Positions 34,576 to 41,619 of a stretch of DNA of 62,733 bases are shown piece after piece. A model generated the notes under the pieces. It ran no database searches. It was not told the origin of the DNA and worked only from the letters and a program-made list of their open reading frames with translations. The stretch is from Tenacibaculum haliotis (GTDB lineage Bacteria; Bacteroidota; Bacteroidia; Flavobacteriales; Flavobacteriaceae): the NCBI RefSeq assembly GCF_025215075.1, contig NZ_JAOBTH010000019.1:1-62733 (forward strand). The letters are read 5' to 3'. The translations under genes were made by a program, and so were the position numbers. Position 1 is the stretch's first letter; every line of letters starts with the position of its first letter.

Positions 34576-35346
34576 ATGCAAGAAAGACCCTTAATCTTGG
34601 TAACGAATGATGACGGAATTACCGCGCCAGGTATTCGTATGCTTATTGAAATAATGAATAAAATAGGTGACGTTGTTGTTGTTGCTCCTGATAGTCCGCA
34701 AAGCGGAATGGGACATGCAATTACGGTAGACAATGTGTTGCGTTGTAATCCAATTACAATTGATGAAGGGCCGCAAATTGAATACAGTTGTTCTGGTACA
34801 CCTGCCGATTGTGTGAAGATGGCAAAGAATGAAATTTTAAATAGAATTCCAGATTTATGTGTTTCAGGAATTAATCATGGTGCAAATTCATCAATAAATG
34901 TTCTATATTCAGGAACGATGAGTGCAGCTGTTGAAGCAGGTATTGAAGGGATTCCTGCTATTGGTTTTTCTTTATTAGATTTTGATTGGCATGCCGATTT
35001 TAGAGCAGCTAAAAAATACATTGAAAAAATAGTATTGAATGTTTTATTAAACGGTTTACCAGATGGCGTAGTGTTAAATGTAAATATACCGAAGTTAAAA
35101 GAAGATGAAATAAAAGGCGTACGTGTTTGCCGTCAAGCAAATGGTTATTGGAAAGAGAATTTCGACAAACGTAAGAGTCCGTACGGTAAAGAATATTATT
35201 GGTTATCAGGTGAGTTTGTAAATAAAGATAAAGGACAAGATACCGATATTTGGGCGTTAGAAAATGGATTCATTTCAATGGTTCCTGTTCATTTTGATAT
35301 GACAGCGCATCATGCAATTCAAAAATTAAACTCATGGGACATATAA
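34576..35346 (+). CDS. surE: 5'/3'-nucleotidase SurE
   Basis: The protein has 256 residues. It begins with the metal site LILVTNDDGITAPGIR (Asp-Asp) and has SPQSGMGHAITV, CSGTPADCVKMA and GINHGANSSINVLYSGTMSAA, all SurE hallmarks. The enzyme removes phosphate from nucleoside monophosphates and is linked to stationary-phase survival. The next gene overlaps its end by 13 bp, and lpxB follows, so surE, the small membrane protein and lpxB form one unit. Confidence 0.95.
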   Translation: MQERPLILVTNDDGITAPGIRMLIEIMNKIGDVVVVAPDSPQSGMGHAITVDNVLRCNPITIDEGPQIEYSCSGTPADCVKMAKNEILNRIPDLCVSGINHGANSSINVLYSGTMSAAVEAGIEGIPAIGFSLLDFDWHADFRAAKKYIEKIVLNVLLNGLPDGVVLNVNIPKLKEDEIKGVRVCRQANGYWKENFDKRKSPYGKEYYWLSGEFVNKDKGQDTDIWALENGFISMVPVHFDMTAHHAIQKLNSWDI

Positions 35347-35621
35347 ATAAAGAAGTTGTAATAGGCATTTTAGCATCTATAGTAGCAACATCATGTGGAC
35401 TTTTTATTTATTTAGAATTTATATCTGCGGATACCATTTCAGAAACATTTAAAAAAGTAATAGAAGGTGGTGTTTTAGGACCGGTTTTAGCATTGGCAGC
35501 GATTCCTAATTTATTTGTTTTTTGGGTATTTTTAAAAAAGAATCAAGATTATAGAGCAAGAGGTGTTTTAATAACTACGGTAACTGTAGCGCTGGTAACA
35601 CTAATTTTAAAATTTATTTAA
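35334..35621 (+). CDS. Small membrane protein of surE-lpxB unit
   Basis: The protein has 95 residues with three hydrophobic helices (about 8-27, 45-65, 75-94). No named family recognised. It overlaps surE by 13 bp and precedes lpxB by 10 bp, which strongly suggests translation coupling. Any link to lipid A synthesis is inference from position only. Confidence 0.7.
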   Translation: MGHINKEVVIGILASIVATSCGLFIYLEFISADTISETFKKVIEGGVLGPVLALAAIPNLFVFWVFLKKNQDYRARGVLITTVTVALVTLILKFI

Positions 35622-35631
35622 GTAAATTATA

Positions 35632-36741
35632 ATGAAATATTATATTCTTGTAGGAGAGGCTTCAGGTGATTTGCATGGTGCTAATTTGATGAAAGCTTTA
35701 TTAAAAGAAGATCCATCCGCAGAAATTCGTTTTTGGGGTGGTGATTTAATGCAAGAAGTAGGAGGTAGGCTTGTAAAGCATTATAAAGAACGTGCTTTTA
35801 TGGGCTTTATAGAGGTGTTAATGAATTTGCGAAAGATAGTTGGAATGCTATCTTTTTGTAAAAAAGACATCGCCAGTTTTAAGCCAGACGTGTTAATTTT
35901 AATTGATAATTCTGGTTTTAATCTTCGGATAGCTAAATGGGCTAAAGAACATAATTTTAAAACCAATTATTATATATCGCCACAGGTTTGGGCAAGTAGA
36001 GCAGGTAGGGTAAAAGATATAAAACGTGATGTTGATGCAATGTTTGTAATCCTTCCGTTTGAAAAAGATTTTTATCAAAAATATAACTACGATGTGCATT
36101 TTGTAGGGCATCCGTTGATAGACGGAATTGCGGGTAGGAAACAAGTAGATGAAATAGCGTTTAGGAAACAGCATGATTTAGGAGGTAAAGAAATTATTGT
36201 TTTGTTACCTGGGAGTAGAAAACAAGAAATTACAAAAATGTTATCAGTAATGCTTTCTTTAGTTAACGATTTTTCTAGTTACCAATTTGTTGTTGCCGGA
36301 GCTCCGAGTCAGCCTTATGAGTTTTATAAAGAATTTATTGGAGATTCTAACGTTAAGTTTATTAACAATAAAACATACGACTTATTAAGTATTTCTCATG
36401 CCGCATTAGTAGCATCAGGAACGGCAACTTTAGAAACAGCACTGTTTAAAGTGCCGCAAGTGGTTTGTTATAAAGGAAGTAATATTTCATATCAAATAGC
36501 AAAACGAATTATTACTTTAAAGTATATTTCGTTGGTGAATTTAATTATGGATAAAGAGGTGGTGACTGAATTGATTCAGAATGATTTTACAAAAAAGAAT
36601 CTAGCAAAAGAACTAAAGCATATTCTAGACACTAAACATCGAGAAGAATTGTTTTTATCTTATTTCGATTTAGAACAAAAATTAGGAGGTAAAGGAGCCT
36701 CTGAAAAAACAGCAAAATTAATTGTAAGTGGATTGCAATAA
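35632..36741 (+). CDS. lpxB: Lipid-A-disaccharide synthase
   Basis: The protein has 369 residues. The N-terminus YILVGEASGDLHGANLM is the LpxB signature; YISPQVWASRAGRVKDI and LLPGSRKQEI are further family blocks of this GT19 glycosyltransferase. It condenses UDP-diacylglucosamine with lipid X at the inner membrane. It is the third gene of the surE unit. Downstream lies a short region with a degenerate, repeat-like sequence (TATCGACTACGTTCGATTT). Confidence 0.95.
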   Translation: MKYYILVGEASGDLHGANLMKALLKEDPSAEIRFWGGDLMQEVGGRLVKHYKERAFMGFIEVLMNLRKIVGMLSFCKKDIASFKPDVLILIDNSGFNLRIAKWAKEHNFKTNYYISPQVWASRAGRVKDIKRDVDAMFVILPFEKDFYQKYNYDVHFVGHPLIDGIAGRKQVDEIAFRKQHDLGGKEIIVLLPGSRKQEITKMLSVMLSLVNDFSSYQFVVAGAPSQPYEFYKEFIGDSNVKFINNKTYDLLSISHAALVASGTATLETALFKVPQVVCYKGSNISYQIAKRIITLKYISLVNLIMDKEVVTELIQNDFTKKNLAKELKHILDTKHREELFLSYFDLEQKLGGKGASEKTAKLIVSGLQ

Positions 36742-36821
36742 TGTATGTCTTCTCGTGCGTAGTTGGGAGACATCAAAAATGAGTAGAATTAAATATCGAC
36801 TACGTTCGATTTAACAATAAC

Positions 36822-37337
36822 ATGATAAAAAAATCACTTTTCATTGTACTTCTTTCTTTTTTAATGGTTTCGTGTGGAGCATCAAAAAATGTAACAGTAT
36901 ATAAAAAACCAAAAAAAGTTATAGTAAAAAGAACCCCTTCAAAAGGAAAACCAACCATAGCAGATAAAATTGTTTGGACGGCGGTAACATATAAAGGTGT
37001 GCCTTATAAATATGGAGGGATAACAAACAGAGGAATGGATTGTTCTGGCTTAATTCATACTTCTTTTAAGCAGCGTAAAGTTCAATTGCCTAGAACATCA
37101 CGTGATATGTACACTAAAGGCTATGTAATTTCTTTACGACAGGTACAACGTGGTGATTTATTATTTTTTAAAACATCTAGAAAAGGCCGAGGCGTTAATC
37201 ATGTAGGTTTGGTTACTTCTATTAAAAATGGAGATATTCGTTTTATTCACTCTACAAGTTCTCGTGGAGTTATTGTTACGTCACTACATGAAAATTATTG
37301 GAGTAGGGCGTTTATAAAAGCGAAAAGAGTTTTGTGA
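36822..37337 (+). CDS. NlpC/P60 lipoprotein hydrolase (first copy)
   Basis: The protein has 171 residues. A lipoprotein signal ends at MVSCGAS (Cys near 18). The NlpC/P60 domain has its nucleophile in GMDCSGLIHTSF, the catalytic His in GVNHVGLVTS and a third polar residue in FIHSTSSRG. The family cleaves peptide bonds in peptidoglycan stems. It is followed after 3 bp by a paralogue. Confidence 0.9.
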   Translation: MIKKSLFIVLLSFLMVSCGASKNVTVYKKPKKVIVKRTPSKGKPTIADKIVWTAVTYKGVPYKYGGITNRGMDCSGLIHTSFKQRKVQLPRTSRDMYTKGYVISLRQVQRGDLLFFKTSRKGRGVNHVGLVTSIKNGDIRFIHSTSSRGVIVTSLHENYWSRAFIKAKRVL

Positions 37338-37340
37338 TAG

Positions 37341-37838
37341 ATGTATAAAAACAAAATTTTACTGTTAATTATTATTGGGTTTATCGCTTTTCAATTTATC
37401 AGTCAAGATGATCAAGAATTAGGTAAAAAAGAGGGGCAGGTAGCTACAAAAAAAACAAAGATTAAGAAGTTGTTAGCGATAGCAAATTCATATAAAGATG
37501 TTTCTTATAAGGCTGGAGGAACAACAAAAAACGGAATGGATTGTTCTGGGCTTGTAAACACATCGTTTAGACAAATAGGTATTAAATTACCGCGTTCATC
37601 AAAAGCAATAAGTACTAAAGGAAAAGAAATTTCGCTAGTTGATGTGAGATTAGGAGATTTGCTTTTTTTTGATATTGCTCGTTTAAAAGGCCGAATAAAT
37701 CATGTTGGATTAATAACTTCAATAGAGAGTGGTGAAATATTTTTTATCCATTCAACAACTTTAAAAGGGGTTATTATATCTTCAATGAATGAGTCGTATT
37801 GGGAAAAGGAGTTTGTACTAGCGAAGCGAATATTTTAA
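37341..37838 (+). CDS. NlpC/P60 hydrolase (second copy)
   Basis: The protein has 165 residues. It has the same catalytic layout as the preceding gene (GMDCSGLVNTSF, INHVGLITS, FIHSTTLKG), so this is a tandem duplication. Its N-terminus is a plain hydrophobic anchor (ILLLIIIGFIAFQFIS) without a lipobox Cys, so it is probably held in the inner membrane or released, unlike its lipoprotein twin. Confidence 0.88.
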   Translation: MYKNKILLLIIIGFIAFQFISQDDQELGKKEGQVATKKTKIKKLLAIANSYKDVSYKAGGTTKNGMDCSGLVNTSFRQIGIKLPRSSKAISTKGKEISLVDVRLGDLLFFDIARLKGRINHVGLITSIESGEIFFIHSTTLKGVIISSMNESYWEKEFVLAKRIF

Positions 37839-37886
37839 TCTATTCATAAAATAATTAGTGACGTTAATAGTATTAAAATAATTTAA

Positions 37887-37894
37887 TACTTTTG
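37887..37894 (+). promoter_or_regulatory. -7 element upstream of LytTR regulator
   Basis: TACTTTTG (TAnnTTTG) lies 28 bp before the regulator's start. The -33 region has only TTA at about the right distance. Confidence 0.4.
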
Positions 37895-37922
37895 AACATA
37901 TCCCTTAAAACCTTATTTAAAA

Positions 37923-38699
37923 ATGAACACATTGAATGTAGTTATTATTGAAGATGAAGATTTAGCTGCCTCTTCTTTAGAAAGTTTATTGCTTAAAAGT
38001 TCACATTCAATTTCTGTAAAAAAGCGATTGGAAAGTGTTGAAGATTCAATTCTTTGGCTTAAAGAAAACACTTGTGATTTAATTTTAAGCGACATTCACC
38101 TTGGTGATGGTTATAGTTTTGAAATTTTTGAGAATTTAAAAATCTCAACACCTATTATTTTTACAACAGCTTTTGACGAGTATGCAATCAAGTCTTTTCA
38201 GTTTTTTGCTATAGATTATTTATTAAAACCATATAGTGAAGAATTACTTAACAAAGCGATAGAAAAATACATAAACCTTAATGAAAATAAAGGGTATACT
38301 GATAAGCTAGAGCAATTACTATTGCAAATGAATAGCAAAATACAGCATCAAAAAGAAAAAGAACGTTTTTTAGTATCCAAAGGAAGTTTATCTATTTCTA
38401 TAAAAAGAGAAGACGTTGCTTATTTTATGGCACAAGGAAAGTATTTATTCTTATTTACTTTTGATAATGAAAGTTATCTTTATGACGGGACAATTTCTAG
38501 CTTAGAAGAAGAACTATCTGAAAAATACTTTTTTAAAATTAATAGGAAATATATTTTACAGCATTCAGCGATTAATAACATATCAAAATACAGTAACAAT
38601 CGTATAAAAATAGAATTACAACCAAACTTAAATGTAGAGGAAATGCTTTTAGTGAGCGCTCAAAGAATAAAAGAATTTAAAAAGTGGTTGGATAACTAG
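37923..38699 (+). CDS. LytTR-family response regulator (second system)
   Basis: The protein has 258 residues. The receiver has its Asp in DLILSDIHLGDGYSFEIF and the switch Lys in YLLKPYSE. A helical linker leads to a LytTR DNA-binding domain (FMAQGKYLFLFTF, then FFKINRKYILQ). The kinase gene follows 5 bp later, the reverse order of the system at 5.1-6.9 kb. Confidence 0.9.
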   Translation: MNTLNVVIIEDEDLAASSLESLLLKSSHSISVKKRLESVEDSILWLKENTCDLILSDIHLGDGYSFEIFENLKISTPIIFTTAFDEYAIKSFQFFAIDYLLKPYSEELLNKAIEKYINLNENKGYTDKLEQLLLQMNSKIQHQKEKERFLVSKGSLSISIKREDVAYFMAQGKYLFLFTFDNESYLYDGTISSLEEELSEKYFFKINRKYILQHSAINNISKYSNNRIKIELQPNLNVEEMLLVSAQRIKEFKKWLDN

Positions 38700-38704
38700 T
38701 TTTT

Positions 38705-40315
38705 ATGAAGTTTCCGTTAAAAAAAAGAAAGCATCAATATTATCTCTTAGTAAGTGTATCGTTAATCGTATTGTTTTTTATTGGATATAGATTAATAACT
38801 AATAAAATAGCTTTAGAAGCTGAGAGCTTGATAGAGGTTGTTATAAAACAATATGCAAAAGAAAAGGAAAGTATTTTGCAATTTGACTTTAATGAATTTA
38901 ATAAATTCATTATCGATACTCAAAAAATTATAGAAAGTAGTGATGACTTAGGTAGAAGTGAGCTAAAAAATAGATTACTTTTTAATAGTGAATTAGCTTT
39001 CTCTGAAGAAAATATAGATATTAGTTTTGTTTACTTTCTAGACGATAATGAAGTTTTAGATTCTTACTTTTTTGGTAGTATGGATGCTAATAAAAGTGTA
39101 TTAGAAAAGGCGAAATCTCTTGAAGATAAAAACCAAGTTTTTGATACAATTTTAAATTTAAGAGGTAAAATATACTACCGAAAGGTTATCAAACATAAAT
39201 TGCAAGATGGCACTTTCGTTGTTTTTGGTTATGATATTAACCTGTTGAAGTATTGGGATTATTTTTCACAAAAATATAGTGGTAAAGGAGGGTATGTTAC
39301 TTTAACGAATAAAGAGGGGGTTTGTATGCTGCATCCTGAAATAGGATATATAGGAAAGTATGAAGCTTCTTTTTTTGATAAAGTTTCGTTGAATGAGATT
39401 GTTGAAAATTTTGAACAGCAGGATTTTAAAAAGAAAAATCAAGTTAAAGTAGCTGTAACTTCTGAATATTTGAATTTAGAAGTAATGCGTTATTATGATG
39501 TTATACAGGTGGGTAACTCGGAATTGATTTTAATAACAAGTTTTCCTTTAAATATTTTTATTAAAGAGTCTGTAAACAATATAAAGCAATATTTACTATG
39601 GATGAGTTTATTAGCATTACTAACCTTTTTGTTAATACTCGCTTTTTCCCGAAGTCAACTAAGAAGTCAGTATTTAAAAACGCTTCAGTACGAGCAAGAA
39701 AGAAAACGATTGGCTATCAGTAATGAACAGTATCAACAAAAAAATGCTCGATTACAGTTAAGTCAGTTGCGAAAAAAGTTAAATCCCCATTTTTTATTCA
39801 ACACGTTAAATTCTTTACATGCTCTAATAGGTTTAGATAAAACAACCTCTCAGCAGTTTGTACTAAAATTATCTGAAGTTTATAGGTACTTATTAAAAGA
39901 AAGAGAGGCTAATTTTACTACTGTTAAAGAAGAGCTAGATTTTTTAAAACAGTATTTCTTTTTGCAAAAAATCAGATTTAATAATAGTATAAACTTAAGT
40001 ATTGTAGATAATAGCGAAGAAGATAAAGCATTATTCAATAAAATTCCATTTCTAGCATTAGAAACATTAGTAGAAAATGCTATTAAACATAATGAGATAA
40101 CAAAAAAGAACCCTCTTTTTGTTGAAGTTTTAATAGAAAACGATATAATTATAGTGAGTAACAATTATAATCCAAGAAAAGGCGAGAAAGAAGCAAGCTA
40201 CAGTGTCGGTTTAAGTTATTTGAATAATTTTTATGCATTTTATAATGTAAATTCATTTAAAACAGAGATTGTTTGGGGTAAATTTAAATGTTATCTTCCT
40301 TTATTGTCAAAATAA
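38705..40315 (+). CDS. LytS-type histidine kinase with Cache-like sensor
   Basis: The protein has 536 residues. A membrane helix at about 14-31 and another at about 297-316 enclose a ~265-residue extracytoplasmic domain. Its segment TNKEGVCMLHPEIGYIGKY is typical of Cache ligand-binding domains. The cytoplasmic part has the H-box LRKKLNPHFLFNTLNSLHAL and the ATPase N-box ALETLVENAIKHN. It should sense a small extracellular ligand. The metalloprotease-SusC-SusD locus starts 97 bp downstream on the same strand, so control of that locus is plausible but unproven. Confidence 0.88.
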   Translation: MKFPLKKRKHQYYLLVSVSLIVLFFIGYRLITNKIALEAESLIEVVIKQYAKEKESILQFDFNEFNKFIIDTQKIIESSDDLGRSELKNRLLFNSELAFSEENIDISFVYFLDDNEVLDSYFFGSMDANKSVLEKAKSLEDKNQVFDTILNLRGKIYYRKVIKHKLQDGTFVVFGYDINLLKYWDYFSQKYSGKGGYVTLTNKEGVCMLHPEIGYIGKYEASFFDKVSLNEIVENFEQQDFKKKNQVKVAVTSEYLNLEVMRYYDVIQVGNSELILITSFPLNIFIKESVNNIKQYLLWMSLLALLTFLLILAFSRSQLRSQYLKTLQYEQERKRLAISNEQYQQKNARLQLSQLRKKLNPHFLFNTLNSLHALIGLDKTTSQQFVLKLSEVYRYLLKEREANFTTVKEELDFLKQYFFLQKIRFNNSINLSIVDNSEEDKALFNKIPFLALETLVENAIKHNEITKKNPLFVEVLIENDIIIVSNNYNPRKGEKEASYSVGLSYLNNFYAFYNVNSFKTEIVWGKFKCYLPLLSK

Positions 40316-40379
40316 TAAAACTCACTCCTTAAAAAAGTTATTTCACTCTCATTTAGTTTTTAAAAAGCATCTTCAGTTC

Positions 40380-40387
40380 TACATTTG
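40380..40387 (+). promoter_or_regulatory. -7 element upstream of metalloprotease-SusCD locus
   Basis: TACATTTG (TAnnTTTG) lies 25 bp before the first codon of the metalloprotease gene. The -33 position has TTT rather than TTG. Confidence 0.45.
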
Positions 40388-40411
40388 GTTTCTGGTTAAT
40401 CAAAATAATTT

Positions 40412-41122
40412 ATGAAGAGGTATTCTCAAATGAAGAACATTAATAATTTAAAAGTACTTGGTTTATTCTTTGTGTTTTTTACTACAGTAGTAACAGCACA
40501 AAATAAAGAAGAGAAAAAAGATACTATTAAAAGTACTAGCAAGGTTTCGTACAAGAAATTACAAAAAGAAGGAAGTAAGAAAGAAGGATTGTTTAACGTT
40601 TATAGATTAAAAGAAGATATCTATTTTGAGATTCCAGATTCGTTATTATCAAAAGACTTTTTAATTGTCAATAAAGTTTCTCAAGTTCCTTATGCACTAA
40701 ACGGACACGGATTAAATAAAGGGATGGCTTATGAAACTAAATTAATTAGGTTTTATAAAGATACAGTATTAAATAAGGTTTGGGTAAAAACAATTAACCC
40801 AAGAGTAACTTCTCCAAAAAATAATACAATTACACTTTCAGTACATGATAATTTTGGAGAATCTATTATAGAGGGGTTTAAAATTGAGTCAGAAAACGAA
40901 AAGAAAACATCGGCTTTAATTAAAGTAAACAGAGTTTTTGACGGGAACGACAAAAGTTTTAATGATTTATTGTCAAATATAGGTTTAGGTGGTAGTGTTA
41001 AAACAAAACTATCAAAGATTGAGGGCGTAAAAACTTTTTCTAAAAATATAGTAGTAAAATCTCTTTTAACAACTTCTGTATCTGAAGGGAAAAGTGCAGC
41101 GTTATCTTTATCAGTAGTTGTG
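40412..41122 (+). pseudogene. Zinc-dependent metalloprotease (DUF5117 type), 5' part, interrupted
   Basis: These 237 codons include a signal peptide (LGLFFVFFTTVVTAQ; Met7 is an alternative start) and the DUF5118/DUF5117 N-terminal region (SLLSKDFLIVNKVSQVPY, then FYKDTVLNKVWVKTI). Translation runs into foreign sequence after Val-Val-Val (codon 41120-41122) and ends about 16 codons later at 41170. The rest of the gene continues in another frame at 41620. Joining 41122 to 41620 restores one frame of about 841 residues, the normal size of the family. Confidence 0.88.
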
Positions 41123-41239
41123 TGTAATAGGTGGCTGTTAGTTCCTCATTTTTACTACCAGCATATTTAACGCACGCCTCACTTAGCAAAGAGCCTCTCT
41201 ATCTTTGCACCACCTACTACAAGCCTTTCGGCACACAAC
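41117..41239 (-). repeat. Bulged imperfect palindrome at the 3' side of the cassette gene
   Basis: Plus-strand GTTGTGTG (41117-41124) pairs with CACACAAC (41232-41239), and TAATAGGTGG (41125-41134) pairs with CCACCTACTA (41210-41219). The result is an 18-bp stem in which one arm has a 12-nt bulge (41220-41231) that starts the mini-hairpin GCCTTTCGGC. A second stem, GCAAAGA/TCTTTGC, is inside. The outer arm GTTGTG belongs to the host gene, so the element copy CACACAAC matches the target. The layout recalls recombination sites that fold as single strands. Confidence 0.7.
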
Positions 41240-41242
41240 AAT

Positions 41243-41260
41243 GTATAACATTAATAAAGG
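41243..41260. repeat. Left copy of 18-bp inverted repeat around the cassette gene
   Basis: GTATAACATTAATAAAGG; it overlaps the stop codon of the minus-strand gene (41251-41253). Its inverted partner at 41590-41607 differs by one base. Confidence 0.75.
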
Positions 41261-41568
41261 GTTCTGTACTCTATATCAATGTTTTGTTCTTTTGCGTATT
41301 CGCTTGCATACTTCATTCCGTCACTCATTCCAAAGTCAACATAAAATACATGAAGGTCAGCTACTTTCTTCCACGCAAGCCCAGCATCAATGCCAAGTTT
41401 TCGGTCTTCTGGTATGTTATCATCTAAAACGTCTTTTTGTGTATAAAGTAAATGGCTTGCTATTGGTGCTTCCCCACGTTTTAGGCTGTCTTTTAAGCAT
41501 TCACGAGCGTATTTTATGTTTCGCTGTATATCCCCAGCGTATGGGCTTTCTAATATTACTCTTTTCAT
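41251..41568 (-). CDS. DUF7768-type protein (nucleoside deoxyribosyltransferase-like fold)
   Basis: The protein has 105 residues. It opens with VILESPYAGDIQRNIKYARECL and has APIASHLLYTQKDVLDD and a late AWKKVADLHVFYVDFGMSDGM. These three blocks match the DUF7768/DUF4406 group, related in fold to nucleoside 2-deoxyribosyltransferases and frequent in phages and mobile DNA. It is the only gene in the insertion and runs against the host gene. No TAnnTTTG box lies in the 47 bp between its start and the element's end. Whether it has enzymatic activity is unknown. Confidence 0.75.
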   Translation of the reverse strand: MKRVILESPYAGDIQRNIKYARECLKDSLKRGEAPIASHLLYTQKDVLDDNIPEDRKLGIDAGLAWKKVADLHVFYVDFGMSDGMKYASEYAKEQNIDIEYRTLY

Positions 41569-41589
41569 TTAACTTTTGTTTTAATTAAT

Positions 41590-41607
41590 CCTTTACTAAT
41601 GTTATAC
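41590..41607. repeat. Right copy of 18-bp inverted repeat around the cassette gene
   Basis: CCTTTACTAATGTTATAC, the reverse complement of the left copy apart from one base. It lies 22 bp upstream of the gene's start and 8 bp from the element's end. Confidence 0.75.
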
Positions 41608-41619
41608 GTTTACGGTGTG

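Larger units (their letters stand above)
41123..41619. mobile_element. Cassette-like single-gene insertion with TGTG target duplication
   Basis: The element itself is 41123-41615 (493 bp); the right TGTG copy (41616-41619) repeats the left one (41119-41122). The empty site reads GTAGTTGTGACTAC, a small palindrome with TGTG at its centre. Removing 497 bp restores the host protein in frame (Val-Val-Val-Thr-Thr-Asn-Ile-Val). Inside are one minus-strand gene without a visible promoter, an 18-bp inverted repeat flanking it, and a bulged hairpin after it. There is no transposase. Base composition is richer in G and C than the host gene. Confidence 0.85.

Noticed and set aside
36742..36821. Third copy of the CTCGACTGCGCTCGA repeat near lpxB
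   Set aside because: TATCGACTACGTTCGATTT resembles the core but has several mismatches and no inverted partner.
41117..41260. A standard integron attC site
   Set aside because: Standard attC reads RYYYAAC...GTTRRRY; here the order is GTT...AAC on both strands, no integrase is present, and the target duplication is TGTG. I describe it only as cassette-like.
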